From: an uncultured Xanthobacteraceae bacterium
Lineage (GTDB): Bacteria; Pseudomonadota; Alphaproteobacteria; Rhizobiales; Xanthobacteraceae
Length of the DNA stretch: 10,900 nt
Direction: 5' to 3'
NCBI GenBank assembly: GCA_955652195.1
Contig: CATPBC010000006.1
Coordinates: 1-10,900 of the forward strand
Part shown: in pieces, positions 1 to 7,746 of the stretch
How positions within the stretch are numbered: position 1 is the stretch's first letter
Layout: the number at the start of each line of letters is the position of its first letter
The notes under the pieces: model-generated
What the model saw: the letters and a program-made list of their open reading frames with translations, nothing else
What the model was told of the DNA's origin: nothing
Databases searched by the model: none
Made by a program: the position numbers and the translations under genes

Positions 1-258
1 ACGCAAATTGGCGTCAAGATCCCGGCAGAACAGGTCGAACAACTTCTGCCCGATGCCGCGCGCGGAAGCCGCCTCACGATCCAAGCGCGCCAGCAGCAGC
101 ACGAGATGGAGGACAATCAGGTCGAAACGTCCTTGCACCGTGTCGGGCACACCGTAGCTAGTGTAAAATGCCAATGAGCGGGCCTGCGCCACGATCGCGC
201 CATAGAGGTCGCGGATGGTGCGGTCTTCGGGGTTTGGGTGAAAACGCTTGAGGATCAT
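1..258 (-). CDS. Ubiquinol-cytochrome c chaperone family protein, N-terminal part (partial)
   Basis: The visible 86 residues begin MILKRFHPNPEDRTIRDLYG and continue through AIVAQARSLAFYTSYGVPDT to a helical stretch rich in Leu (DLIVLHLVLLLARL). This pattern matches the bacterial relatives of the mitochondrial Cbp3 chaperone (ubiquinol-cytochrome c chaperone domain), which helps cytochrome b and the bc1 complex assemble at the inner membrane. The reading frame is open to the window edge, so the C-terminal half is missing. The ATG at 258 is the first start in frame with this conserved N-terminus; I see no strong ribosome binding site before it. The gene is divergent from the bamE-type gene starting at 386, an arrangement I recall as common in Rhizobiales. 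The family call is from remembered sequence pattern; function in this organism is inferred. Confidence 0.8.
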   Translation of the reverse strand, partial: MILKRFHPNPEDRTIRDLYGAIVAQARSLAFYTSYGVPDTVQGRFDLIVLHLVLLLARLDREAASARGIGQKLFDLFCRDLDANLR

Positions 259-385
259 AGGCTTGCAGAGCGTCGTTGCGGCCGATTTGAGCGTCGCCGA
301 ACGTCGGTAGTTTGCTAAGCTTGCGCTTTGGGGTTACGGCACGCGCGAGCCGGACGCAAGTTTTGGGACATGGAGTTGGGGTCGG
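259..385. promoter_or_regulatory. Divergent intergenic region between bc1 chaperone and bamE-type gene
   Basis: This 127-bp spacer must hold the promoters of both divergent genes. No pair of hexamers stands out. The best on the plus strand is TTGCTA (312-317) and TACGGC (335-340) with a 17-base spacer; on the minus strand, TTGCGT and TAACCC lie 17 bases apart around 333-359. All match the sigma-70 consensus poorly. CTTGCG (320-325) is repeated inverted as CGCAAG (355-360), but six bases over a 29-base loop is weak. I see no RNA gene here. Confidence 0.35.
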
Positions 386-841
386 ATGCGGGGCAGTCGA
401 CGGCGTGACCGGTGCCGAAGCGCGACGGCGGCTTGCTTGATTGCCGTTGCACTGACGCTTTCAAGCTGTGCCGGCGAAACCTTCCAGCGCGGTTACGTGC
501 TGCCCGAAGGAGCGCTTGAACAGATTCCACTCGGCGCCTCCCAGCAACAGGTGCTGCTGGTGCTCGGAACCCCGTCGACGGTAGCCACCGTCAGCGGCGA
601 GGCTTTCTATTACATTTCACAAAAAGCCGAGCGCGCAATCTCCTTCATGCGAACCAAAGTAACCGATCAGCGGGTGATCGCGGTGTACTTTGATCGGGAC
701 AGAAAAGTCCAGCGGCTTGCCGAATATGGCTACAAGGACGGCAAGATTTTCGACTTTGTCAGCCGCACAACGCCAACAAGCGGCAATGATCTGAATTTGA
801 TCTCGACCATCATCCACAACCTCCAAGGCAAAGGCAGCTGA
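386..841 (+). CDS. bamE: BamE/OmlA-type outer membrane lipoprotein (SmpA/OmlA domain)
   Basis: The 151-residue product has an Arg-rich start, a hydrophobic stretch (about residues 13-25) and the lipobox L25-S26-S27-C28, so it should be cleaved and lipidated at Cys28 and carried to the outer membrane. The mature part has the SmpA/OmlA fold signature: a glycine-rich turn after a start segment (GALEQIPLGASQQQVLLVLG, about 42-61), then GTPSTVA, then a beta-rich part with AFYYISQKAE and RVIAVYFD. BamE is a small accessory subunit of the BAM complex, which inserts beta-barrel proteins into the outer membrane. It is longer than the roughly 110-residue E. coli protein, as usual in Alphaproteobacteria. 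The ATG at 386 directly precedes the signal peptide; an earlier ATG at 370 is in another frame. It is convergent with hppA, 53 bp apart. The symbol rests on family membership. Confidence 0.87.
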   Translation: MRGSRRRDRCRSATAACLIAVALTLSSCAGETFQRGYVLPEGALEQIPLGASQQQVLLVLGTPSTVATVSGEAFYYISQKAERAISFMRTKVTDQRVIAVYFDRDRKVQRLAEYGYKDGKIFDFVSRTTPTSGNDLNLISTIIHNLQGKGS

Positions 842-859
842 TCCCGGCCGCCAGAATAG

Positions 860-876
860 CCATCCCGCGGGGACGG
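860..876. terminator. Possible hairpin in the convergent bamE/hppA gap
   Basis: Between the convergent stop codons (841 and 895) lies a GC-rich dyad. TCCC (863-866) pairs with GGGA (870-873) around a GCG loop, followed by one mismatch and two more G-C pairs. It has no T-run on either side, so it is not a classical intrinsic terminator. Its position between two converging genes is the main reason to list it. Confidence 0.25.
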
Positions 877-894
877 GCCACCCTCGGCTGAGGA

Positions 895-3024
895 TTAGTG
901 CGCCAGCACCGCAAGCAGCAATAGTGCAACTATGTTGGTGATCTTGATCATCGGATTGACCGCCGGTCCCGCTGTATCCTTGTAGGGATCGCCGACGGTA
1001 TCCCCGGTCACCGCCGCCTTGTGGGCGTCGGACCCCTTGCCCCCGTAATGACCGTCTTCGATATATTTTTTCGCATTGTCCCAGGCGCCGCCACCGGATG
1101 TCATCGATATTGCAACGAACAGACCGGTCACGATGACGCCAAGCAACATTGCCCCAAGCGCCGAGAAGGCTGCCGACTTGCCCTGCGCGCCGCCGCCGGC
1201 GACAAAGTAGATTACGAAATAGCCGACGATCGGCGACAAAACCGGCAACAGCGACGGGATGATCATCTCCTTGATCGCGGCCCGGGTCAGTATATCGACG
1301 GCGCGCCCATAGTCGGGCTTGTCCCTGCCCTGCATAATGCCCGGCCGCTCGCGGAACTGGCGCCGAACCTCCTCGACGATCGATGAGGCGGCCCGTCCGA
1401 CGGCTGTCATGCCCATCGCGCCGAACAGATAGGGCAGCATACCGCCGAACAATAGCCCGGCGACCACGTAAGGATTGTTCAGCGAGAAATCCGGCGCCAC
1501 GCCCTTGAAATACGGATGCGACGCTGCGTCGGCGATGAAGAATTTCAGGTCTTCGTTGTAGGCCGCGAATAACACCAGGGCACCTAGTCCGGCAGAGCCG
1601 ATCGCATAACCTTTGGTCACCGCCTTGGTCGTGTTGCCGACTGCGTCCAGCGCGTCAGTCGATTTGCGCACTTCTTTCGGCAATCCCGCCATTTCGGCAA
1701 TGCCGCCGGCATTATCGGTTACTGGGCCGAAGGCATCGAGCGCGACCACCATGCCGGCAAGCGCCAGCATGGTAGTCACGGCAATGGCGATACCGAACAA
1801 GCCAGCGAGGTTATAACTGCTCAAGATTCCGGCGATGATGACCAGCGCCGGGAGCGCAGTGGCTTCGAGCGAGACTGCGAGGCCCTGAATGACGTTGGTG
1901 CCGTGGCCGGTGACGGAAGCCAGCGCGATCGATCGCACGGGACGGAAATTGGTGCCGGTATAATACTCAGTGATCCAGATGATGAGTCCCGTCACGGCAA
2001 GGCCCACGATGCCGCAGACGAACAGTGTCTGGCCGGAGTAATTGGTGCCAGGCAGCGGACCGAAACCGATAAGCCAGTAGGTGACCCCGGCAATGCCGAT
2101 CAGCGCAAAAACCGCGGTCGCGATCATGCCCTTGTACAACGCACCCATGATCGATTGGCTGGGGCCGAGCTTGACGAAAAATGTCCCGATGATCGACGCG
2201 ATAATGCAAACGCCGCCGATCGCCAGCGGGAACGACATCATATGCGTCAAGACATCGCCGCCAGCGCGACTGAAGAAGATCGCAGCCAGAATCATTGTAG
2301 CAACGGTGGTCACGACATAGGTCTCGAAAAGGTCGGCTGCCATGCCCGCGCAGTCGCCGACATTATCGCCGACATTGTCGGCAATCGTTGCCGGGTTGCG
2401 TGGATCGTCCTCTGGAATACCAGCCTCGACTTTGCCGACGAGATCGCCGCCGACATCCGCACCCTTGGTGAAAATGCCGCCACCGAGCCGGGCAAAGATC
2501 GAGATCAGCGATGCACCGAAGCCTAGCGCAACAAGCGAGTCGATCACCTCGCGGTCATTCACTGCCATGTGCAACGTGCCGGTGAGAAAGCCGAAATAAA
2601 GCGTGACGCCGAGAAGGGCGAGCCCAGCCACCAGAAGTCCGGTAATCGCGCCGGCGCGAAAGGCAATTTCAAGCCCCCCGGCCAGCGACCCAATCGCGGC
2701 TTGCGCGGTGCGCACGTTGGCGCGCACCGAGACGTTCATGCCGATAAAACCGGCCGAACCAGACAGAACGGCGCCCACCGCAAAGCCAACGGCAACGAGC
2801 CAGCCGAGAAAGTAGCCGACGATGAGGAAGATCACGACGCCGACCAGCGCGATGGTCGAATATTGGCGCTTGAGATAGGCCTGCGCGCCTTCGCGCACCG
2901 CCGCAGATATTTCCTGCATCCGGGCGCTTCCGGCGTCTGCCTGCAGCACCGAGCGCGTGGCCCAAATAGCGTACACAATCGCCAGCACGCCGCACAGAAC
3001 AATGAGCCACAAAGTCGTCGCCAT
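895..3024 (-). CDS. hppA: Membrane-bound proton-pumping pyrophosphatase, K+-independent type
   Basis: The 709-residue integral membrane protein couples hydrolysis of pyrophosphate to export of protons across the cytoplasmic membrane. Length and about 16 hydrophobic segments fit the family. The substrate site is plain: [13 protein letters not shown] (188-200), DNVGDNVGD (216-224), [10 protein letters not shown] (463-472), and near the C-terminus [10 protein letters not shown] and [10 protein letters not shown]. In this family Lys and Thr at the GNTTK-AV-T positions (K467, T470) mark the potassium-independent subfamily, whereas potassium-dependent enzymes have Ala and Gly/Ala. This one therefore should not need potassium. 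The ATG at 3024 opens the first membrane helix; a GGGGG run lies about 6 bases upstream. It is separated from the upstream E1-like gene by 149 bp with several dyads, so it may have its own promoter. It converges on bamE. Confidence 0.97.
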   Translation of the reverse strand: MATTLWLIVLCGVLAIVYAIWATRSVLQADAGSARMQEISAAVREGAQAYLKRQYSTIALVGVVIFLIVGYFLGWLVAVGFAVGAVLSGSAGFIGMNVSVRANVRTAQAAIGSLAGGLEIAFRAGAITGLLVAGLALLGVTLYFGFLTGTLHMAVNDREVIDSLVALGFGASLISIFARLGGGIFTKGADVGGDLVGKVEAGIPEDDPRNPATIADNVGDNVGDCAGMAADLFETYVVTTVATMILAAIFFSRAGGDVLTHMMSFPLAIGGVCIIASIIGTFFVKLGPSQSIMGALYKGMIATAVFALIGIAGVTYWLIGFGPLPGTNYSGQTLFVCGIVGLAVTGLIIWITEYYTGTNFRPVRSIALASVTGHGTNVIQGLAVSLEATALPALVIIAGILSSYNLAGLFGIAIAVTTMLALAGMVVALDAFGPVTDNAGGIAEMAGLPKEVRKSTDALDAVGNTTKAVTKGYAIGSAGLGALVLFAAYNEDLKFFIADAASHPYFKGVAPDFSLNNPYVVAGLLFGGMLPYLFGAMGMTAVGRAASSIVEEVRRQFRERPGIMQGRDKPDYGRAVDILTRAAIKEMIIPSLLPVLSPIVGYFVIYFVAGGGAQGKSAAFSALGAMLLGVIVTGLFVAISMTSGGGAWDNAKKYIEDGHYGGKGSDAHKAAVTGDTVGDPYKDTAGPAVNPMIKITNIVALLLLAVLAH

Positions 3025-3047
3025 GCTAGGCCCCCGGTATTGGAAGG

Positions 3048-3064
3048 GCCGGCGTCAAGCCGGC
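3048..3064. repeat. Small inverted repeat in hppA leader
   Basis: GCCGGC (3048-3053) and GCCGGC (3059-3064) form a perfect 6-bp stem around the 5-base loop GTCAA. It ends 24 bases upstream of the hppA ATG on the minus strand, so it would lie in the 5' leader of the message. The function is unknown; it is short enough to be chance in GC-rich DNA. Confidence 0.35.
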
Positions 3065-3077
3065 AAGGAAGGCGCCT

Positions 3078-3096
3078 CGCATACAATGGGTATGCG
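3078..3096. repeat. Perfect 7-bp dyad upstream of hppA
   Basis: CGCATAC (3078-3084) and GTATGCG (3090-3096) are exact reverse complements around a 5-base loop. The dyad is less GC-rich than its surroundings, which makes chance a little less likely. It lies about 54 bases upstream of the hppA start and could be an operator or an RNA hairpin; no known operator is recognised. Confidence 0.4.
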
Positions 3097-3134
3097 GACG
3101 GCGCAAATCGGCGCGGACATTGCCAAACTTACCC

Positions 3135-3154
3135 CCGCCGCGCAACGGCGGCGG
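3135..3154 (-). terminator. Possible GC-rich terminator hairpin after the E1-like gene
   Basis: CCGCCGC (3135-3141) and GCGGCGG (3148-3154) form a perfect 7-bp stem with a 6-base loop, 19 bases past the stop codon of the 3174-5576 gene in its reading direction. The sequence after the stem on the minus strand is GGGGTAAGTTTGGC, with only three T in a row, so it is at best a weak intrinsic terminator. It would separate the upstream operon from hppA. Confidence 0.4.
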
Positions 3155-3173
3155 TCTGCCCGCTTGCCTCGAT

Positions 3174-5576
3174 TTATGCAGCACCGAGATAGCGGATCGG
3201 ACGTCCCGGCGCGATCATCTGCGCCGCGGCAATGATGGCATTGGCGTCGATTCCATAGTGCCGATAGAGCTCGCCGATCGAGCCGGTCTGCCCGAAATGC
3301 TCCACACCGAGCGGACGAACGCGGTGACCATTGACCGCACCAAGCCATGCCAGTGTCGCCGGATGGCCGTCGAGCACTGTGACCATGCCGCAATGCCGTG
3401 GCAGGCCGGCAAATAGGCGCTCGATATGCGAGCGCGCATGAACGAGCCCGCGCTCGCGGGCCCGGCACGCCGCGGTCCAGCCGGCATTAAGGCGGTCGGC
3501 CGACGTTATGGCCAGTAAGCCGATGTCGCGGCGATCCTCCGCCATCAGGCCAACGGCCTGGATCGCTTCGGGCGCGACCGCGCCGGTATAGGCCACCACG
3601 AGTTGGCAGTTCGGCCCCGGCGGACGCAGCCAATAAGCGCCATCGACGATCGCCTGCCGCAACATCGGCGTCATCTCTCGCTTATTCTGCTCAACTGGCC
3701 GGGTCGACAACCGCAGATAGACAGAACCGCCGGTTTCGTCCCGGAGCCAGTTGCGTTCCGAGGCTTCGCCGCCGCCTTCGCGCTGAATGTAATCTAAGGC
3801 GAAGGCGAAAATAACGGCGAGTTCATCGACGAAGGCTGGCTCAAAGGCGGCAAGGCCATCCTGCGCTATCCCGATCAACGGCTCCGCGATCGATTGATGG
3901 GCCCCGCCCTCCGGCGCCAGGGTTATCCCCGAAGGCGTCGCGACCAAGATGAAACGCGCGTCCTGGTAGCAGGCATAGTTCAGTGCATCGAGGCCGCGGG
4001 CGATGAACGGATCGTACAAGGTACCGATGGGCAATAGCCGTTCGCCATTGATAGCGTGCGAAAGGCCGAGCGCGGAGAGCGCGCAAAACAGATTCATCTC
4101 CGCAATGCCGAGCTCGATGTGCTGGCCCTTCGGCGAGAATTCCCAATTGAAAGTGGATGGGATGCGCTCGCTCTTGAATGTGTCCGCCAAAGCTTCGCGG
4201 GCAAACAAACCTCGGCGATTGACCCATGGCCCCAAACTCGTCGAAACCGTAACGTCGGGAGAAGCGGTAACGATGCGCGCGGCGAGTGGCGTGTCGCTGC
4301 GGCCAAGCTCATTGAGCAAGGCGCCGAAGCCGAGCTGAGTAGACGTCTGCGGCTGGATGGTTATCGGCAGATCGTCCGGCACGGCGATGCGCCCGGCTTG
4401 CAGACTGCGGTTGCCGCCGCTTGCAAACGGTACACGATCAAGAAAGGCCTGAATCTCTGCCGCGGAATGCTCGATCCCTTCGAAGCGCGACCATTCCTCG
4501 CCGGGCCGTATATTCATCGACTTTCGAAACATCTCCATTTGTGCAAGCGTCATCAGGCCGGCGTGGTTATCCTTGTGCCCGGCGAACGGCAGGCCATAGC
4601 CTTTGATCGTGTAGGCGATGAAGCAAACCGGCCGGTCGTGATCGACCGCATCGAAAGCGGCAATGATCGAGCCCAGATCATGGCCGCCGAGATTGTTCAT
4701 CAGCCGCGCCAGCTCTTCGTCGCTGCGGCGTTCGAGCAGTGCAGTTACCTGTCCCTGATCGCCGATCTCGTCATTGAGCCGCTTGCGCCATGCCGCGCCG
4801 CCTTGAAAGACCAGAGCCGAATAGAGCTGGTTCGGGCAATTATCGATCCAGCGCCGCAATACTTCGCCGCCGGGCTCGGCAAACGCCGCTTGCTGGAGCG
4901 TCCCGTACTTGAGGAGCACCACGTCCCAGCCGAAATTGCGGAACAGGTTTTGGTAGCGCTCCCACAAACCCTCCCGGACCACAGCGTCAAGGCTCTGCCT
5001 GTTGTAATCGACGATCCACCAGCAATTGCGCAGGCCCTGCTTCCAGCCCTCGAGCATGGCTTCGAAAATATTGCCCTCGTCGAGCTCGGCATCGCCCAGA
5101 AGGGCGATCATGTGGCCTTCAGGCCGCTCGAGGCCCCAGCCGTGGGCGCGCACATAATCCTGCGCCAGCGACGAAAACAGAGTTTGTGCAACGCCAAGAC
5201 CGACGGAGCCAGTCGAAAAATCGACGTCGTCGGTGTCTTTGGTGCGCGACGGATAAGACTGCGCGCCTTTGTAGCCCCGGAAGTTCTCGAGCTTCTCGCG
5301 TGTCTGGCGGCCGAGCAGATATTGGATCGCGTGAAAATTCGGCGAGGCGTGCGGTTTGACCGCGACACGATCCTGCGGCCGCAAAGTATGGAAATAAAGC
5401 GCGGTCATAATCGTCGCGAGCGACGCCGACGACGCCTGGTGACCACCGACCTTCAGCCCATCGGCGTTGTCACGAAGATGATTGGCGTGGTGGATTGTCC
5501 AAGTCGCGAGCCACAGCACTTTGCGCTCAAGCTCGGTGAGTATGGATAGATCCTGCATCGGGCCCGATGATGTCAT
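3174..5576 (-). CDS. ThDP-dependent 2-oxoacid dehydrogenase E1-like / transketolase-family enzyme (AceE type)
   Basis: The 800-residue protein has the single-chain layout of homodimeric pyruvate dehydrogenase E1 (AceE): ThDP-binding domain (about 10-370), pyrimidine-binding domain (about 405-600) and C-terminal transketolase domain (about 650-800). The cofactor motif is GDAELDEGN, with D162, N192 and Q194 spaced as D230, N260 and Q262 of E. coli AceE. Other AceE-like features are GGHQAS (H46), PHASP (H76), FSTGSVGLG (120-128), GHKDNHAGL (H338 in the mobile inner loop), GIAEMN (E493, the glutamate that activates ThDP), EGGAHQS (H560) and the tail FGQTGSIGELYRHYGID. It lacks about 50 N-terminal residues that in AceE bind the E2 core, and no E2 or E3 gene is nearby. 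The substrate is therefore open: 2-oxoacid oxidation with a distant partner, or a transketolase-like reaction. MdeB of pseudomonads (2-oxobutyrate) is a possible relative. The start at 5576 has no clear ribosome binding site; Met7 (5558) is an alternative. Confidence 0.85.
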   Translation of the reverse strand: MTSSGPMQDLSILTELERKVLWLATWTIHHANHLRDNADGLKVGGHQASSASLATIMTALYFHTLRPQDRVAVKPHASPNFHAIQYLLGRQTREKLENFRGYKGAQSYPSRTKDTDDVDFSTGSVGLGVAQTLFSSLAQDYVRAHGWGLERPEGHMIALLGDAELDEGNIFEAMLEGWKQGLRNCWWIVDYNRQSLDAVVREGLWERYQNLFRNFGWDVVLLKYGTLQQAAFAEPGGEVLRRWIDNCPNQLYSALVFQGGAAWRKRLNDEIGDQGQVTALLERRSDEELARLMNNLGGHDLGSIIAAFDAVDHDRPVCFIAYTIKGYGLPFAGHKDNHAGLMTLAQMEMFRKSMNIRPGEEWSRFEGIEHSAAEIQAFLDRVPFASGGNRSLQAGRIAVPDDLPITIQPQTSTQLGFGALLNELGRSDTPLAARIVTASPDVTVSTSLGPWVNRRGLFAREALADTFKSERIPSTFNWEFSPKGQHIELGIAEMNLFCALSALGLSHAINGERLLPIGTLYDPFIARGLDALNYACYQDARFILVATPSGITLAPEGGAHQSIAEPLIGIAQDGLAAFEPAFVDELAVIFAFALDYIQREGGGEASERNWLRDETGGSVYLRLSTRPVEQNKREMTPMLRQAIVDGAYWLRPPGPNCQLVVAYTGAVAPEAIQAVGLMAEDRRDIGLLAITSADRLNAGWTAACRARERGLVHARSHIERLFAGLPRHCGMVTVLDGHPATLAWLGAVNGHRVRPLGVEHFGQTGSIGELYRHYGIDANAIIAAAQMIAPGRPIRYLGAA

Positions 5577-5615
5577 TGTGGTTAGGCCGAAAACAGCCGA
5601 CCTGGGCTGATCGAA

Positions 5616-6167
5616 CTACTCCAGTTCCACGGTCTCAAAGTCCGCCGGCATAATGATTTCGAGCAGTTCGCAATCGTCGGAATAATCGAGCACGGCATGC
5701 TTGATCTTCGGCGGCTGCAGCCAGCACGAGCCCTCGCGCATGGTGACCACGCCAGCGCCTTCATACTCACCTTTGATCCAGCCCTTGAGGACATACACCA
5801 TTTGAAAATCGACCTCGTGGAAATGCCGCTTCGAGACTTCCGCCGGATCGCATGGTGGAACCATTTTAATCACGTGTGCGCGCACCATACCGTTGGTCGC
5901 GCTGGCGATTCCAAGGTCGCGATATTGCGCGTAGCGTCGCAGCCCTTGTTCGAACGCATCCGGCCGATGATGACTGGCGACGAACGTTTGCTTTGTCCGG
6001 GTTTGCTTGGGCGGGCGGGACTTCGCCCTCGCTCCGGCTCTGGTCGATCTGCTGGGTCCTCGCGCAGCTTTGCCGGCCGATCGGCGGTTGCCTTTACGCG
6101 CGCCTGATTTTAATGGCACGCCTTGAGGTTTCCGCGCCTGCTTTGACTTATGTTTTGGTCTGGCCAT
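5616..6167 (-). CDS. Cupin-domain protein with long basic N-terminal tail
   Basis: I place the start at the ATG at 6167, because GGGAGG lies 7 bases before it; the open frame runs back to a TTG at 6212 but has no comparable site. The product has 183 residues. Residues 1-60 hold 21 Lys/Arg, no Asp/Glu and many Ser, Gly, Ala and Pro, so this tail is probably disordered and could bind nucleic acid, a membrane or an acidic partner. A single cupin barrel follows. Motif 1 is RHFHEVDFQMVYVLKG (114-129), with H115 and H117 as metal ligands and Q122 where the family usually has Glu; motif 2 is GSCWLQPPKIKH (146-157), with H157. Small cupins of this kind may be enzymes or sensors, and the substrate cannot be read from sequence. 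The gene lies 41 bp after thiL and 39 bp before the E1-like gene, so the three are probably co-transcribed. Confidence 0.8.
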   Translation of the reverse strand: MARPKHKSKQARKPQGVPLKSGARKGNRRSAGKAARGPSRSTRAGARAKSRPPKQTRTKQTFVASHHRPDAFEQGLRRYAQYRDLGIASATNGMVRAHVIKMVPPCDPAEVSKRHFHEVDFQMVYVLKGWIKGEYEGAGVVTMREGSCWLQPPKIKHAVLDYSDDCELLEIIMPADFETVELE

Positions 6168-6208
6168 GCCATTGCCTCCCTGGCGTAAGCGCATCAATCG
6201 GCACCCGA

Positions 6209-7222
6209 TCAAAAGTGAGTATACGCCGGTCGTGCGAACGAGAGCACTTTACCGTCACGCCGGAAAAGGACCCCCTGCCCGCTCGTAACTTGGCCAATCT
6301 GGGTCACTGCGACGCCAGCTTGCGCCGCGGCGGCGCGGAAGGCGCTGAAATTGGCCGGGGAGAGAGCCGCCAGAATTTCGTAATCGTCGCCGCCCGTGAG
6401 AATTCGCTCGATGAGTTTGGCATCCGCCGAAAGCGCTTCGCGGGCCGCGTCCGATAGCGGCACGCTCGCAACGTCGATTTCGGCCGCAACGCCGGAAGCC
6501 CGGCATAGCTTGGCCAAGTCGCCGACCAATCCATCGGACACGTCCATCGCCGCTGATGCATTATGGCGAAGGGCCTCGGCGAGCACGTTACGCGGCTGCG
6601 GCAGAAGATACCGATCGCGCAGATGAGTTCGCGAAGCAACCGAGAGCTGCCATCGCTCGGCCAAGCTTGCGTCTAGATGCAGCAGCACGCCAAGCGCAGC
6701 ATCGCCGATCGTCCCGGTAACGGCGATGATGTTGCCCGGCTTGGCGGTCGCACGACGCACCATGCCGCCATGCGGCACCGTGCCGAAAGCGGCAATGGAA
6801 ACCGAAAGCGGTCCTGGCGTGCGATCAGTGTCGCCGCCGAGGAGCGGACAAGCATAGTACGCGATATCCTGGCCGAGACCCGCGGCAAAGGCGGCAACCC
6901 ACGAATCCTGGGTCTCCGCGGGCAACGCAATTGACAACAAAAATCCCACCGGTGTCGCACCCTTGGCGGCGAGATCCGACAGATTCATCCGCAGTGCCTT
7001 GCGTGCGATGCTGTCCGGAGGATCTTCGGCAAGAAAATGCACGCCGGCAATCACGCCGTCGGTGCTCAAAACCAAATCGCAACCGGGTGGCGGCGTGAGG
7101 ACAGCCGCATCGTCACCCAGCGCGAATGCGCCCGGCGTAGTGGCGAGAGGGCGAAAATATCGGCCAATGAGCCGCTCCTCGCCTGAGGTTTCATTTGCAG
7201 AATCATCTTCGCCGGAGGGCAT
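6209..7222 (-). CDS. thiL: Thiamine-monophosphate kinase
   Basis: ThiL phosphorylates thiamine monophosphate with ATP to give thiamine diphosphate (ThDP), the last step of cofactor synthesis, in the cytoplasm. The 337-residue protein shows the family's motifs in order: GDDAAV (36-41), STDGVIAGVHF (53-63), NLSDLAAKGATP (80-91), GGDT (129-132), MDVSDGL (226-232) and GGDDYEIL (277-284), with the Asp-rich magnesium and nucleotide site complete. The frame is open back to 7294, overlapping nusB, but the ATG at 7222 is preceded by GGAG at a 7-base spacing and gives a normal length, so I take it as the start. It follows nusB by 13 bp. An E1-like enzyme that would use ThDP lies two genes downstream. 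Confidence 0.96.
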   Translation of the reverse strand: MPSGEDDSANETSGEERLIGRYFRPLATTPGAFALGDDAAVLTPPPGCDLVLSTDGVIAGVHFLAEDPPDSIARKALRMNLSDLAAKGATPVGFLLSIALPAETQDSWVAAFAAGLGQDIAYYACPLLGGDTDRTPGPLSVSIAAFGTVPHGGMVRRATAKPGNIIAVTGTIGDAALGVLLHLDASLAERWQLSVASRTHLRDRYLLPQPRNVLAEALRHNASAAMDVSDGLVGDLAKLCRASGVAAEIDVASVPLSDAAREALSADAKLIERILTGGDDYEILAALSPANFSAFRAAAAQAGVAVTQIGQVTSGQGVLFRRDGKVLSFARPAYTHF

Positions 7223-7235
7223 ATCGCGGCTCCGC

Positions 7236-7745
7236 CTATCTGCCGGCGAATTCGCCCGCACGGAGCTGATGGGCGAGTTGGTCGAGCACCGCATTGATCA
7301 TGCCGGTCTCTTCCTTGTCCACAAAGGCACTGGCTACATCGACGTATTCGGAGGTTACCACGCGCGCGGGCACGTCGCTGCGGCAGGCGAGCTCATAGGC
7401 GCCGGCGCGGAGCACCGCACGAAGCACCATTTCGATGCGCTTAAGCGGCCAGCCGCGCGCCAACGCCGCGTCGATTTGTGGATCGAGACGGCTTTGCTCG
7501 CGCACCACACCGCCGATGATGTCACGGAAGTAGGCGGATTCCGCCGGGCGATATTGCACGCCTTCCACTTCGCCGCCGAGCCAGTGACTTTCAAACTCGG
7601 CCAAGATCTCGTTCAATCCGGTGCCGGCAAGGTCCATCTGATAAAGCGCCTGCACCGCAGCGAGCCGGGCGGCGCCGCGTTGATTCGCCTTGCGCGCTTC
7701 GTTGTCGCCGCGACCTGAAGCATCAGGCATTTCAGGGCCGGCCAT
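7236..7745 (-). CDS. nusB: Transcription antitermination factor NusB
   Basis: NusB, with NusE (ribosomal protein S10), binds boxA RNA and keeps RNA polymerase from terminating in rRNA operons. The 169-residue protein is all-helical with the family landmarks: RGAARLAAVQALYQMDL (23-39), YFRDIIGGV (72-80), the stretch IDAALARGWPLKRIEMVLRA (91-110), then LRAGAYEL (112-119) and the C-terminal DVASAFVDKEETGMINAVLD. The N-terminal 20 residues are polar and extra compared with E. coli (139 residues), which is usual in this group. The ATG at 7745 has a strong GGGAGG 7 bases upstream, inside the end of ribH; only one base separates the ribH TGA from this ATG, so translation is probably coupled. Confidence 0.96.
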   Translation of the reverse strand: MAGPEMPDASGRGDNEARKANQRGAARLAAVQALYQMDLAGTGLNEILAEFESHWLGGEVEGVQYRPAESAYFRDIIGGVVREQSRLDPQIDAALARGWPLKRIEMVLRAVLRAGAYELACRSDVPARVVTSEYVDVASAFVDKEETGMINAVLDQLAHQLRAGEFAGR

Positions 7746-7746
7746 C

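Noticed and set aside
315..530. A minus-strand 71-codon frame over the bamE start
   Set aside because: It overlaps the bamE signal peptide and the divergent promoter region, and shows no domain or ribosome binding site.
4056..5549. A 497-codon open frame on the plus strand opposite the E1-like gene
   Set aside because: It lies fully antisense to a gene with clear family motifs, has no recognisable domain, and long antisense frames are common in GC-rich DNA because of codon bias.
6168..6208. TPP riboswitch controlling the cupin/E1-like pair downstream of thiL
   Set aside because: The 41-bp gap is too short for a THI box, and I saw no CTGAGA-type core in it or in the nusB-thiL gap.
6168..6212. 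Upstream TTG (6212) or ATG (6194) start for the cupin gene
   Set aside because: Only the ATG at 6167 has a proper GGGAGG at good spacing.
7223..7294. N-terminal extension of ThiL into nusB
   Set aside because: The ATG at 7222 has a good ribosome binding site and gives the normal family length; the extra 24 residues are only an open frame over nusB.
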